Of a stretch of DNA of 64,000 bases, positions 33,460 to 42,581 are shown one piece after another. The notes beneath the pieces are model-generated. The model had not been told where the DNA came from. It did no database searches and saw nothing but the letters and a program-made list of their open reading frames with translations. The stretch is from JAOUEA01 sp963762075. GTDB taxonomy: Bacteria; Actinomycetota; UBA4738; HRBIN12. Position 1 is the first letter of the stretch. Each line of letters starts with the position of its first letter. The translations under genes were made by a program, and so were the position numbers. The stretch spans positions 1 through 64,000 of the forward strand of contig CAVXJC010000004.1 of NCBI GenBank assembly GCA_963762075.1, written 5' to 3'.

Positions 33460-34840
33460 CGGCGCTCACCTCCTCACGCAGATCTCGCGCAGCGGCTGCG
33501 AAGCGGTCGCCGCGCTGGGCGTAGTCGCGGAACTGGTCCCAGCTCGCGCACGCGGGGGCGAGCAAGACGGTGCCGCCAGGCCGCGCGAGATCGAACGCGA
33601 CACGTACGGCTCGCTCGATCGAGTCGGTCTCCTGCACCGGCCTGATCCCCTGGAACACACGCGAGAGCGTCGGCGCGGCTTCCCCGATGGCGATCACCGC
33701 GCGCAGCCGGGTCGCGCGGGTCGCGAGCGGCGACATGTCCACGCCCTTGGCGAGCCCTCCGGCGATCAGCACCGCGTCGTCGACCCCGTCGATCGCCGCG
33801 AGCGCAGCATGCACGTTCGTGGCCTTGGAGTCGTCGATGAAGCGCACGCCGTCGACCACCACGGCGACCTGTCCTCGATGGGGCGCCGGCACGAACCCCG
33901 CGAGCCCGTCGCTCACCGCTCGCGTCGATGCGCCGAAGGCGAGTGAAGCGGCGGCGGCGGCGGCGGCATCGGCGCGGAATCCCGCAGATCCGACGACGTC
34001 GCCGAGCGGGGCCGGGACGGCTCCCAGGCGCGAGAGGAGTCCGCGGTGGTCGTAGCCGACCTCACCGTCATCGGGCGCGCCGACGCGGAACCACACGACG
34101 TCGCACGGCGCCGCGGCCGAGCGATCCGCAGACGTCTCGTCGTCGCGGTTGCCCACATGGGTGTCGCCCGGCTCTTGCAGGGCGAAGATGCGCGCCTTCG
34201 CGTCGACGTAGCTCTCGAACGTGCCGTGCTCATCGAGATGGTCGGGCGCAAGGTTCAGCAAGACCGAGACCCTCGGGTGGAACGAATCCTGCAGCCGCAG
34301 TTGGAACGACGAGCATTCCACCACGAGCGCCTCGCGACGTTCGAGGGCGGCTTCGGGGAACGGATGGCCGATGTTGCCGCATGCCACCGCGTCGATGCCA
34401 TCGGCCCGCAGGCACGACTCGATCATCCCGGTCGTCGTCGTCTTCCCGTTGGTGCCCGTGACGGCGATGTACGGCGCCTCGGCGAGTCGCGCTCCGAGCT
34501 CCATCTCCCCCCAGACCGGCAGTCCCCGGGCGCGTGCCCAGCCCAGCACCGCCGCCCGCTCGGGCACGCCGGGGCCGGTGACGACGAGGGTCGCGCCCTC
34601 GAGGTGCGCGGGGTCGTGGCCGCCGGTCAGCATCTCGGCCCCCGCATCGCGGAGAGCGGCCGCCGTGGACAGCTCGGACTCGGGCCGCGCCTCGGTGACC
34701 CGCACCGAGGCGCCTTCGGCCAGGAGCACACGAGCCGCAGACGATCCCGCCACGCCGGCGCCCACGACCACGGCCCGCTCCCCGTTGAAGCGGCCCTCGA
34801 TCGAACGCTGCCCACTGCTCCAGCTGGTCCCCCCGGTCAA
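33449..34840 (-). CDS. murD: UDP-N-acetylmuramoyl-L-alanine-D-glutamate ligase
   Basis: A 463-residue Mur ligase adding D-Glu. AVVVGAGVAGSSAARVLLAE is the UDP-binding Rossmann start, AVTGTNGKTTTTGMIESC the P-loop, then ACGNIGHPFPEA, VECSSFQLRLQDSFHPRV, LNLAPDHLDEHG, FIDDSKATNVHAALAAI and the C-terminal LLAPACASWDQFRDYAQRGD, all MurD-type. It overlaps mraY upstream by 4 bases and ftsW downstream by 11. Confidence 0.96.
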   Translation of the reverse strand: MTGGTSWSSGQRSIEGRFNGERAVVVGAGVAGSSAARVLLAEGASVRVTEARPESELSTAAALRDAGAEMLTGGHDPAHLEGATLVVTGPGVPERAAVLGWARARGLPVWGEMELGARLAEAPYIAVTGTNGKTTTTGMIESCLRADGIDAVACGNIGHPFPEAALERREALVVECSSFQLRLQDSFHPRVSVLLNLAPDHLDEHGTFESYVDAKARIFALQEPGDTHVGNRDDETSADRSAAAPCDVVWFRVGAPDDGEVGYDHRGLLSRLGAVPAPLGDVVGSAGFRADAAAAAAASLAFGASTRAVSDGLAGFVPAPHRGQVAVVVDGVRFIDDSKATNVHAALAAIDGVDDAVLIAGGLAKGVDMSPLATRATRLRAVIAIGEAAPTLSRVFQGIRPVQETDSIERAVRVAFDLARPGGTVLLAPACASWDQFRDYAQRGDRFAAAARDLREEVSAGGG

Positions 34841-35901
34841 TCCAGGCCCCCCTTGGAGAGGAAGTCGGCATAGTAGAGACCGAGCCCAACGGCAACGCAG
34901 AGGCCGGCGATGATCCAGAACCTCACGATCACCGTGAATTCAGGCCATCCGGCGAGCTCGAAGTGGTGATGGATCGGCGACATCCGGAAGATGCGGCGCC
35001 CGAACCCGCGGAACGCGATCACCTGCAAGATCACACTCATCGTCTCCATGACGAACAGCCCGCCCAGGATCACCAACAGGAGCTGACTGTTGGTGGCGAC
35101 CGCCAGGGCACCGAAGAGTCCGCCGATCGCCAGCGCGCCGGTGTCGCCCATGAATATCTTGGCCGGGGCGGCGTTCCACCACAGGAACCCGGCGAGGGCG
35201 CCCATCATGCCGGCGGCGACGATCGCGATATCGAGCATCGCCAGTCCGTTCACGTCGTAGCACCCGTTCGCCCCGACGATCGGGCCGCCGAAGCAGGGGT
35301 GACGGAACTGCCAGAAGGCGATGAAGACGTAGGCAGCACACACCAGGGTGCTCGATCCTGCCGCAAGCCCGTCGAGCCCGTCGGTGAGGTTCACCGCGTG
35401 CGACGATGCCGTGAGGACGAGGAACACCCACACGAGGAACGCCACGCCCAACGCGAAGGCGGTCGGTCTGATGAACGACAGGCTGGTCGAGATGCCGGTC
35501 TCGTCCGATGAACGCGACACGATCAAACCGAACGCGAGCGAGACGACCGCGGTGCCGGCGAACTTCTGGAGCTTCGTCAGCCCGAGGGAACGGCGATTCC
35601 GGACCTTCATGAAGTCGTCGAGGAACCCCACGGCGCCGAAGCCGAGCGCTGCGAGCACCAACGCGAGGCCGGCCGGGTTCACGCCGAGCTTGAACCTCGT
35701 GGCCCCATATGCCATCAGCAGGCCAGCGAGGATCACCACGCCGCCCATCGTGGGGGTGCCCATCTTCTCGAGGTGGGTGTGCGGACCGTCTTCGCGGATC
35801 CGCTGGCCCCAGCCCCACAGGGTGAACGCCCGGATCGCGATCGGCGTGCCGAGCAGTGTCACCGCCAGTCCGACCCCACCCGCGACGAGGATCCAGATCA
35901 C
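34837..35901 (-). CDS. mraY: Phospho-MurNAc-pentapeptide translocase
   Basis: A 354-residue polytopic membrane enzyme that transfers phospho-MurNAc-pentapeptide to undecaprenyl phosphate, forming lipid I. Family motifs are present: HLEKMGTPTMGGVVIL, GFLDDFMKVR (the DD pair), NLTDGLDGLAAGSS, FMGDTGALAIGG and FRMSPIHHHFELAGWPE with the HHH motif. Ten or so hydrophobic segments can be counted. Overlaps murF by 4 bases. Confidence 0.96.
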   Translation of the reverse strand: MIWILVAGGVGLAVTLLGTPIAIRAFTLWGWGQRIREDGPHTHLEKMGTPTMGGVVILAGLLMAYGATRFKLGVNPAGLALVLAALGFGAVGFLDDFMKVRNRRSLGLTKLQKFAGTAVVSLAFGLIVSRSSDETGISTSLSFIRPTAFALGVAFLVWVFLVLTASSHAVNLTDGLDGLAAGSSTLVCAAYVFIAFWQFRHPCFGGPIVGANGCYDVNGLAMLDIAIVAAGMMGALAGFLWWNAAPAKIFMGDTGALAIGGLFGALAVATNSQLLLVILGGLFVMETMSVILQVIAFRGFGRRIFRMSPIHHHFELAGWPEFTVIVRFWIIAGLCVAVGLGLYYADFLSKGGLD

Positions 35902-37256
35902 CGCAGCGCCTCGGCCAGCATCTCGAGGCCGGCGACCCGAGAGCCCTTGAACAAGATGACGTCTCCAGGGCCGGCGTGCCGACGGACGTCGGCCAGCGCC
36001 TCGTCGGGGTCGTCGTACGAGGCGACGTTCTCGGGTTCCACCCCTTCGCGAACCCCGGCCACCGCGATCGCCCTCGCCGCCTCGCCCACCGCGATGAGGC
36101 GGTCGACGGGAAGTCGCGCAGCCAGCTCCCCCAGCCGATCATGCTCCTCGGCCGTGATCGGACCCAGTTCGGCCATCGCGCCCAGCACGGCGATGAGCCG
36201 GCGATCGCGTGCGATCACGCGGGCCGTCTTCAAGGCGGCCGCCATCGATTCGGGATTCGCGTTGTAGGCATCGTTGATGACCCTGACGTCATCGCCTGTC
36301 GAGAAGGTCTCCATGCGCCAGCGCGAGATCTCCGCGGCAGCGAGCGCGTCGGCACACGCCTCGAGCGGCACCCCGAGGATGGTGCCGACCGCCGCCGCGG
36401 CAAGGGCGTTGAGCACCATGTGCTCGCCCGCGATGCTCAGGGACACCGGGACGCCCTCGCCTCGGACGACGAGCATGAACGATGCGGCGCCGTCGTCGTC
36501 GAGCGCGACGTCGTGCGCGCGAACGTCCGCATCGGCGTGCACCCCGAACGTCATCACCTGCCCGGCACCGCGCGACCGGTAGCCGGCGACCACCGGATCA
36601 TCGGCATTCAGCACCGCCCACGCGCCGGATCCGAGCGCATCGACCGGTTCGGCGCACGCCTCGACGATCGCGTCCCACGATCCGAAGATCTCAAGATGGG
36701 CGACGCCCACGTTCGTCACGACGACGATCTCGGGCCGGGCGATCTCACACAGCATGGCGACGTCGCCCTTGCGCCGGGCGCCGAGCTCAGCCACCACGAC
36801 CTCGGTGCCGGGCGGCGCGCCGAGCATCGTCATCGGCAGTCCGATCTCGTTGTTGAACGAGCCGGGGCTCGCGTGCGTGCGGTGCCGACGCGACAGCACT
36901 GCAGCCGTCATGTCCTTCGTGGTCGTCTTGCCGTTCGCGCCGGTGATACCCACGCATGTCGCGATGTGCTGGCGCTCGGCCGCACCAAGTCGCAACAACG
37001 CTTCGCCGGTCGACGCCACGACGATCGCCGCTCCGGGCGCTGCGACGCCTTCGGGTACGATCACACCGACGGCGCCAGCCGCCGAGGCTTCCGAGACGAA
37101 GCGAGCGCCGTCGAAGTGGTCCCCCTTGAGCGCGACGAACAACGCTCCGGGCTCCGCCTCACGAGAGTCGGTGACGACGTGCGTCGCCTCATCGTCCGGG
37201 CCGACGAGACGGCCGTCGATCTCGAGGGCGAGGACGGAGAGCGAGCGCGGCATCAT
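35898..37256 (-). CDS. murF: UDP-MurNAc-tripeptide-D-Ala-D-Ala ligase
   Basis: A 452-residue Mur ligase that adds the D-Ala-D-Ala dipeptide. Markers are GALFVALKGDHFDGARFVSE, GITGANGKTTTKDMTAAVL (P-loop), SFNNEIGLPMTML, VVAELGARRKGDVAMLCEI, VGVAHLEIFGS and VINDAYNANPESMAAAL. Junctions with murE and mraY are 4-base overlaps. Confidence 0.95.
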   Translation of the reverse strand: MMPRSLSVLALEIDGRLVGPDDEATHVVTDSREAEPGALFVALKGDHFDGARFVSEASAAGAVGVIVPEGVAAPGAAIVVASTGEALLRLGAAERQHIATCVGITGANGKTTTKDMTAAVLSRRHRTHASPGSFNNEIGLPMTMLGAPPGTEVVVAELGARRKGDVAMLCEIARPEIVVVTNVGVAHLEIFGSWDAIVEACAEPVDALGSGAWAVLNADDPVVAGYRSRGAGQVMTFGVHADADVRAHDVALDDDGAASFMLVVRGEGVPVSLSIAGEHMVLNALAAAAVGTILGVPLEACADALAAAEISRWRMETFSTGDDVRVINDAYNANPESMAAALKTARVIARDRRLIAVLGAMAELGPITAEEHDRLGELAARLPVDRLIAVGEAARAIAVAGVREGVEPENVASYDDPDEALADVRRHAGPGDVILFKGSRVAGLEMLAEALR

Positions 37257-38746
37257 CCGCGATGCACCACCTTGCGCAGCTCGTCGCGCGCCACGTGCCT
37301 GTCGTCGAACTCGACCATGCCGCCGGCGAGCTCTTGATACACCTCGTGACCCTTGCCGGCGATCACGACCGCGTCGCCTGCCTTCGCCTCGCCCACCGCG
37401 AGGGCGATCGCGGCCCGCCGGTCCGGCTCGATGATGTAGTCGCCCCCGCCTTCGACGGCACCCGGTTCGATCTCGGCGATGATGGCGAGCGGGTCTTCCG
37501 AGCGCGGGTTGTCAGTGGTGATGATCGCGAGGTCGGCGGCCGAGGTCGCCGCAATGCCCATGAGGGGTCGCTTCGCGCGGTCGCGGTCCCCCCCGCAACC
37601 GAACACGACGATCAACCGGCCGGTGGCCAGCGGGCGCGTGGCCTGCAGCACGCCGAGGATGCTATCCGGCGTGTGCGCGTAATCCACCACCACGAGGAAC
37701 TGCTGTCCCTCGTCGATCGGCTCCACCCTGCCGGGCACTTCACGCACATCGGCGATGCCCGCCGAGATCGCGTCGTCGGACAGGCCCACGGCGCGCGACA
37801 GGGCGATGGCCGCCAGGCAGTTCGAGACGTTGAAGGCGCCTCGCAGAGCCGAGCGGATCTGCATGCCGCCGGCACGGAACGCGAGGCCCGTCGGCGACAC
37901 CACCACGTCGGAGGCTCGCAGGTCGGCCTCGGCGCCGGCCGCGAACGTCGAGATGTCGATCTCGGAGACCTCGATCAGCCGACGCCCGAAGGGGTCGTCG
38001 GCGTTCACGACGCCGCGGCGCGCGAGCTCCGGCGTGAACAACGATGCTTTGGCGTCGAAGTAGTCCTGCATGGACCCGTGGAAGTCGAGATGGTCCTGCG
38101 ACAGGTTGGTGAACGCGACCGCGTCGAAGACGATGCCGCCCACCCTGTGCTGGGCGAGGGCGTGCGACGACACCTCCATCGCCACCAGGCCGATATCGTG
38201 ATCGAGCATGCCGGCGAGCAGCCGGTGCAGTTCCGGCGCCTCGGGGGTCGTGCGCTCGAGCGGGGCGGGCACGCCGTCCAACCGCGCCCCCGTCGTGCCG
38301 ATCACGCCCGCGTGTCGCCCCGCTCGACGCGCGATCGACTCGAGCAGATAGGTGATCGTGGTCTTGCCGTTCGTGCCGGTGACCCCGAGCATCGTCATCG
38401 ATCGTGCCGGTTCACGGAAGGCGCGAGCGGCGATCGGCCCCATGGCCGCGCGGACCGAGGGCACCAGCGCCTGGGTCGCCGGGTGATCGAGCCAGCGCTC
38501 GACGAGCAACGCCGAGGCGCCAGCGTCGAGCGCATCGCGAGCGAAATCGTGGCCGTCGGCGGCCTCACCTGTGATGCAGCAGAAGAGTGACCCGAGGGTG
38601 ACCGAGCGCGAGTCGTATGCAACGTCGAGCACCGAGACGGCCGGGTCGCCGCGCGTCTGCGCGTCGGGCACGGCCTCGAGAAGCACCGACAGTGGGATCG
38701 GCGCGAATGCAGGCACGAGCGGGGGAAGAGCCGATGGGGAAGACAC
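37253..38746 (-). CDS. murE: UDP-MurNAc-L-Ala-D-Glu-meso-diaminopimelate ligase
   Basis: A 497-residue Mur ligase. SLFCCITGEAADGHDFARDA and GVTGTNGKTTITYLLESI (P-loop) lie in the N-terminal and central domains; VAMEVSSHALAQHRVGG and FTNLSQDHLDFHGSMQDYF follow. The C-terminal TTDNPRSEDP carries the DNPR motif that in MurE enzymes recognises meso-diaminopimelate, so the cell wall probably has mDAP at position 3. The gene lies 42 bases downstream of ftsI. Confidence 0.95.
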   Translation of the reverse strand: MSSPSALPPLVPAFAPIPLSVLLEAVPDAQTRGDPAVSVLDVAYDSRSVTLGSLFCCITGEAADGHDFARDALDAGASALLVERWLDHPATQALVPSVRAAMGPIAARAFREPARSMTMLGVTGTNGKTTITYLLESIARRAGRHAGVIGTTGARLDGVPAPLERTTPEAPELHRLLAGMLDHDIGLVAMEVSSHALAQHRVGGIVFDAVAFTNLSQDHLDFHGSMQDYFDAKASLFTPELARRGVVNADDPFGRRLIEVSEIDISTFAAGAEADLRASDVVVSPTGLAFRAGGMQIRSALRGAFNVSNCLAAIALSRAVGLSDDAISAGIADVREVPGRVEPIDEGQQFLVVVDYAHTPDSILGVLQATRPLATGRLIVVFGCGGDRDRAKRPLMGIAATSAADLAIITTDNPRSEDPLAIIAEIEPGAVEGGGDYIIEPDRRAAIALAVGEAKAGDAVVIAGKGHEVYQELAGGMVEFDDRHVARDELRKVVHRG

Positions 38747-38788
38747 CGTTTCGGAGCTTACTCGCGCCCTCGCCCGGGGACGGTAGCC

Positions 38789-40495
38789 TCACGAGGTTGC
38801 CCGGGCGTGAGGCAGGGCGACCTTGGGGGCGGCGGGGATCGCGAGCCGCCGGATGGCATAGCGGGCGATCTCCTGGAACAACGGCGCGGCAGCGAGCCCG
38901 CCGTAGACGGTGCGAGGTTCGTCGATCGAGACGGCGATCACGACGCGTGGGTCGGCCGCCGGCAGGAAGCCGGCGAACGACGCGTGGTAGCGCTGCACGT
39001 AGCGACCGAGGTCGTCGAGCTTGCGCGAGGTGCCGGTCTTGCCGGCCACCTGGTAGCCGGGGATCTGCGCGTTCACGCCGGTGCCCTCTTCCACGGCGGC
39101 GGCGAGCATGCTCGTGAGCACCCTGGACGTGTCGGCTCCGATCACGCGTCGAGTGGCCCGTGTCTCGGCCGCTCGGAAGGTGCCGTCGGGGCCCTCGAAG
39201 CCTCGCACGAGCGTCGGCTGGATCCAGCGGCCGCCGTTGGCGATCGTTGCGTACACGTTCGCCATCTGCAGCGGCGTGACCGAGATGCCCTGTCCGTACG
39301 ACACGGTCGCACGGATCACCTCGTCCCAGTCCCTGCCGGCGAGCATCGCGCCCGACGCCTCGGCGGGGAAGCCGATGCCGGTCGTGCGCCCGTAGCCGAA
39401 CCTGCGCATGAATCCCGCGAGCAACTCGTTGCCGACTTCCTCGGCGATCAGCGCCGCGCCGATGTTGCTCGACTGGGTGATGATGTCGCCGATCGTCATG
39501 GACTCGACGGGGTGCTCGTGCGAGTCGCGGATCGTGAACGGCCCCACCTCCATCGACGAGGGCACGCGGAAGCGCTGGTCGAGCGTGACCGCGCCCGTCT
39601 CGAGCGCCGCGGCCGCCGTGATGATCTTGTTCACAGAGCCTGGTTCGAAGGCGTCGGTCACCGCACGGTTGCGCATGGCCTCCAACGGCGCGTGACTGTA
39701 GTCGTTGGGATCGAACCCCGGGTAGGTGGCCATCGCGAGCACCTCGCCGGTGGCCGGGTCCATCACGACGGCCGTTCCGCCGAGTGCCTCGTTGTCCTTC
39801 ACCGCGCGCTCGAGCGCTGCCTGCACCATGTACTGCATCTGCCGGTCGATCGTCGTGAACATGGTGGAGCCGGCGATCGGCGCCACGAGCGCGTCGAGTC
39901 CATCGGAGATCGCGAGACCGTCGGCCGAGAGCTCGGTCGTACGTTCTCCAGGGGTGCCGGCGAGCACCTCGTCGTATTCGTTCTCGAGTCCGGCGGCACC
40001 GAAGCCATCGAGGTTGACGAATCCGAGCACCTGCGGCGCGAGCGGCCCCGCCGGGTAGTACCGCTTCGCCACCTCGAGGAAGCCGATGCCGGGAAGGGCC
40101 AGATCCTCGAGTTCCCGGGCGACCTCCATGTCGACCTGGCGATCGATGTAGGCGAAGGTCCCATCGGCTTCGAGCGCCGCTTGCACCTCGTGCTCCTCGA
40201 GATCCAACACCTGTGCGATCGTGTCGGCCTCGGCCTCGGCGTCGACCACGGCAGTGGGATCGACGTAGATGTCGCGGGCTTCGCGGGTCACCGCGAGCGG
40301 TACGCCCGATCGGTCGACGATCTCCCCACGCTTCGCGGGCAGGATGATCGAACGCACGCGTTGATGCATGCCGAGCGCCTCGAGCTCCGGATTGTCCCGA
40401 ACCTGGAGGAACACGAGACGAACGACGATGCCACCGAAGGCGAACATCATCACGGCCAGGAGGGCAACGAGCCTGCTGACCGGCGGACGCCTCAC
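38789..40495 (-). CDS. ftsI: Septal transpeptidase, class B penicillin-binding protein (FtsI/PBP3)
   Basis: A 568-residue bitopic protein: one N-terminal membrane segment (RLVALLAVMMFAFGGIVVRL), a pedestal/dimerisation domain (AKRGEIVDRSGVPLAVT), then the transpeptidase with SVNK (active-site Ser, in AFEPGSVNKIITA), SSN (QSSNIGAALIAE) and KTGT (VAGKTGTSRKLD). It cross-links septal peptidoglycan together with FtsW. It has no visible C-terminal PASTA domain. Start overlaps the ftsL-like gene by 4 bases. Confidence 0.95.
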   Translation of the reverse strand: MRRPPVSRLVALLAVMMFAFGGIVVRLVFLQVRDNPELEALGMHQRVRSIILPAKRGEIVDRSGVPLAVTREARDIYVDPTAVVDAEAEADTIAQVLDLEEHEVQAALEADGTFAYIDRQVDMEVARELEDLALPGIGFLEVAKRYYPAGPLAPQVLGFVNLDGFGAAGLENEYDEVLAGTPGERTTELSADGLAISDGLDALVAPIAGSTMFTTIDRQMQYMVQAALERAVKDNEALGGTAVVMDPATGEVLAMATYPGFDPNDYSHAPLEAMRNRAVTDAFEPGSVNKIITAAAALETGAVTLDQRFRVPSSMEVGPFTIRDSHEHPVESMTIGDIITQSSNIGAALIAEEVGNELLAGFMRRFGYGRTTGIGFPAEASGAMLAGRDWDEVIRATVSYGQGISVTPLQMANVYATIANGGRWIQPTLVRGFEGPDGTFRAAETRATRRVIGADTSRVLTSMLAAAVEEGTGVNAQIPGYQVAGKTGTSRKLDDLGRYVQRYHASFAGFLPAADPRVVIAVSIDEPRTVYGGLAAAPLFQEIARYAIRRLAIPAAPKVALPHARATS

Positions 40496-40929
40496 TCGGT
40501 GGCTCCGGGACCCTCACCGGGAACGCGCAGGATCACGGAATCGCCCGGCTCCGGCTCCGCGAGACCCATCACGTCTGCCCACTCGCCGACGCGCGAGGGC
40601 GAGGACAGCCGAGCGACCTCGATGTCGAGCGCGGCCCGTTGCTCCCGCAAGGCATTCACCTGACTCTGCACATCCGTCATGCGGTACGTGGTGTTCACCA
40701 CCAGCGCGCCCAGCGCGACGATCGCCCACACGAGGCTCGACACGACCGCCGCCGAAAGGAACCAGAACGCGGGGGTGGACCCGCGGCGCGCCCGATGCTG
40801 GGGAGGGGTAGCGGTGTTCGGGCGCGCCGCGGGCTGCCGCGCAGAACGCGCGGCGGGCTCGCGAGGATCGGACCGGATCTCGGGAGCAGCGCTTCCAGGA
40901 ACCGGAAGCTTCTGTGCGGGAAGGCTCAC
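40492..40929 (-). CDS. ftsL: FtsL-like divisome protein
   Basis: A 145-residue bitopic protein. A disordered Pro/Arg/Ala-rich cytoplasmic region (about 50 residues) precedes one membrane segment (AFWFLSAAVVSSLVWAIVAL) and an extracytoplasmic coiled coil (RMTDVQSQVNALREQRAALD, then IEVARLSSPSRVGEWA). Sequence conservation is always low in FtsL; identity rests on topology, coiled coil and its place between rsmH and ftsI, with 4-base overlaps on both sides. Confidence 0.85.
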   Translation of the reverse strand: MSLPAQKLPVPGSAAPEIRSDPREPAARSARQPAARPNTATPPQHRARRGSTPAFWFLSAAVVSSLVWAIVALGALVVNTTYRMTDVQSQVNALREQRAALDIEVARLSSPSRVGEWADVMGLAEPEPGDSVILRVPGEGPGATE

Positions 40930-41840
40930 GCCGCCTCCCCTGTTCGCTCCGCCGCTCGAAGGATCGCGCTGCGGGCGCGGCGGTTGCGAGCCACCTCGTC
41001 TTCTGCCGGCCGAAGAGGCTTCTTCGAGAGTGCCGAAAGCCGCGCGTCGTCTCGGAACGTGGTCTTCACGATGCGGTCTTCGAGAGAGTGGTAGGCGATT
41101 GCGACCACGCGGCCTCCGGGAGCGAGGAACCCGGCCGCCTGAGGCAGGGAGGCGGCGAGCTCCTCGATCTCCCGGTTGACCGCGATGCGGAGTGCCTGGA
41201 ACGTGCGGCGCGCAGGGTGGGGGCCCCCCGGCCGTCGTCCCACGACACCCACGATCACGCCCGCGAGCTGGTCGGTGGTGGTGATCGGGCGGCGCCGGAC
41301 GATCGCTCGTGCGATCTGGCGTGAGCGCCGCTCACCGCCGAGCTCATAGATGAGATCCGCGAGGTCGGCCTCGGCCGAGGTGTTCACAAGATCGGCCGCC
41401 GAGGGTTCATCGTCGGCGACGCCGGCCATGCGCATGTCGAGCGGACCATCGATCCGGTACCCGAAACCGCGCTCACCGGTGTCGAGCTGCATCGACGACA
41501 CTCCGAGGTCGTAGAGGAATCCATCGATCGCGCCAGTGGCAGTCGCTTCGCCTATCTGGCTGCCGACCTGCGTGAACGTGCAACGCACCGGCCGGAAGCG
41601 CTCACCGAAGCGCGCGAGCCGCTCCGTGGCGAGGTCGATCGCACGCTCATCGCGATCGACCCCGATCACGCTCTCAACACCGGCCTCGAGCAATGCCTCG
41701 GTGTGCCCCCCGGCGCCGAGCGTCATGTCGACCACCATGGCGCGACGAGGTGCCTCCTCGGCGAGGAAGCGCACCACCTCCCGTACCATGACCGGCTCGT
41801 GCGCGACAGCCGGCTCGTCGGCACCACCCGTCTCCCCCAC
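40926..41840 (-). CDS. rsmH: 16S rRNA m4C1402 methyltransferase RsmH
   Basis: A 304-residue SAM-dependent methyltransferase (MraW). AHEPVMVREVVRFL, the SAM-binding VVDMTLGAGGHTEALLEAG, GVDRDERAIDLATERL, FLYDLGVSSMQLDTGERGFG and RTFQALRIAVNREIEELAA are typical, with VVAIAYHSLEDRIVKTTF near the end. It methylates N4 of C1402 in 16S rRNA. Confidence 0.96.
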   Translation of the reverse strand: MGETGGADEPAVAHEPVMVREVVRFLAEEAPRRAMVVDMTLGAGGHTEALLEAGVESVIGVDRDERAIDLATERLARFGERFRPVRCTFTQVGSQIGEATATGAIDGFLYDLGVSSMQLDTGERGFGYRIDGPLDMRMAGVADDEPSAADLVNTSAEADLADLIYELGGERRSRQIARAIVRRRPITTTDQLAGVIVGVVGRRPGGPHPARRTFQALRIAVNREIEELAASLPQAAGFLAPGGRVVAIAYHSLEDRIVKTTFRDDARLSALSKKPLRPAEDEVARNRRARSAILRAAERTGEAA

Positions 41841-41841
41841 G

Positions 41842-41988
41842 TCAGCCGAGATGTCCGGCGAGGATGCCGATGGCGATCGACGCCAACAGCGTCAGGGCCG
41901 TCATGCCGATGAGCGACAGGCTCTGTCTGACTTCGGCGCCGAGCTTGTTCGTCTCGACGACATCGTGTTCGGGGACGAGCTCTGCCAT
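41842..41988 (-). CDS. Conserved-position 48-residue single-span membrane protein
   Basis: A short frame fitted exactly between mraZ (7-base gap) and rsmH (1-base gap) on the same strand. The product has an acidic N-terminus (MAELVPEHDVVETNKLGAEV), a short amphipathic stretch (RQSLSLIG) and one membrane helix (MTALTLLASIAIGILAG). Tight packing in an operon of essential genes and balanced codon use argue that it is translated. No family was recognised. A longer frame starting at 42033 overlaps mraZ and is less likely. Confidence 0.65.
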   Translation of the reverse strand: MAELVPEHDVVETNKLGAEVRQSLSLIGMTALTLLASIAIGILAGHLG

Positions 41989-41995
41989 GTGCGCC

Positions 41996-42424
41996 CTACC
42001 TCCTGGGATCGAGCGCACCGGTCTGGTACGCATCTGCGAAACCTGCCGCGTAGCGCTCGTAGGTCGTGCGATCCCAGATCTCCATCCGGTCCCGCACGCC
42101 GAGCACGACGACTTCCTTGTCGATGCCGACGGCCTCGCGCAGGCGCTGGGGCACCGTGACCCGCCCCTGCCCGTCGAGCCTCGACTCGTCTGATGAGGCG
42201 AAGAACATGCGTGAGTACGCGCGCCCGTCGCGGTCGGAAAGGGGGGAAGACGCGACCTCGTCGGAACGTCGCTCCCATTCGGCCCTGGGGAAGACGTACA
42301 GGCAGTGATCCTGGCCTACGGTGATCCAGCAGCCGTCCACGAAGGCGGCCCTGAACTTCGCCGGCAGCGAGACCCTGCCCTTCGGGTCGAGCTGGTAGCT
42401 ATGCGTGCCGAGCAGTTCGGCCAC
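41996..42424 (-). CDS. mraZ: Transcriptional regulator MraZ
   Basis: A 142-residue protein with two SpoVT/AbrB-like domains: LGTHSYQLDPKGRVSLPAKF and SRLDGQGRVTVPQRLREAVG. MraZ forms rings and represses the dcw operon, binding direct repeats upstream of its own gene. A GTG at 42424 is preferred because GGGGAGGAAGC precedes it and it gives the standard length; the start at 42448 would add eight unconserved residues. First gene of the dcw operon. Confidence 0.95.
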   Translation of the reverse strand: MAELLGTHSYQLDPKGRVSLPAKFRAAFVDGCWITVGQDHCLYVFPRAEWERRSDEVASSPLSDRDGRAYSRMFFASSDESRLDGQGRVTVPQRLREAVGIDKEVVVLGVRDRMEIWDRTTYERYAAGFADAYQTGALDPRR

Positions 42425-42441
42425 GCTTCCTCCCCTTTCCT

Positions 42442-42478
42442 CCACCAAGCGACACGTTTATGCCACCAACGCTCCACC
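42442..42478 (-). promoter_or_regulatory. Direct GGTGG repeats, putative MraZ operator
   Basis: Immediately upstream of mraZ the sequence CCACC (GGTGG on the gene strand) occurs at 42442, 42463 and 42474, that is, 21 and 11 bases apart, close to whole helical turns. Known MraZ sites are TGGGN repeats at similar phasing; here the repeats read TTGGTGG twice. Autoregulation by MraZ is a reasonable inference. Confidence 0.5.
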
Positions 42479-42581
42479 GCGTCAACGAGAACAGGTGTTC
42501 GGGGTCGACACGCCAGCAGGCGAGAGGTTCGAGGGGGCACGCCGGAGGTGAACCGCGTGCCGAACGGATCGGGCGCAACTG

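Noticed and set aside
38565..40517. 650-codon frame overlapping ftsI on the same strand
   Set aside because: It is the shifted frame of ftsI; the ftsI frame carries all three transpeptidase motifs.
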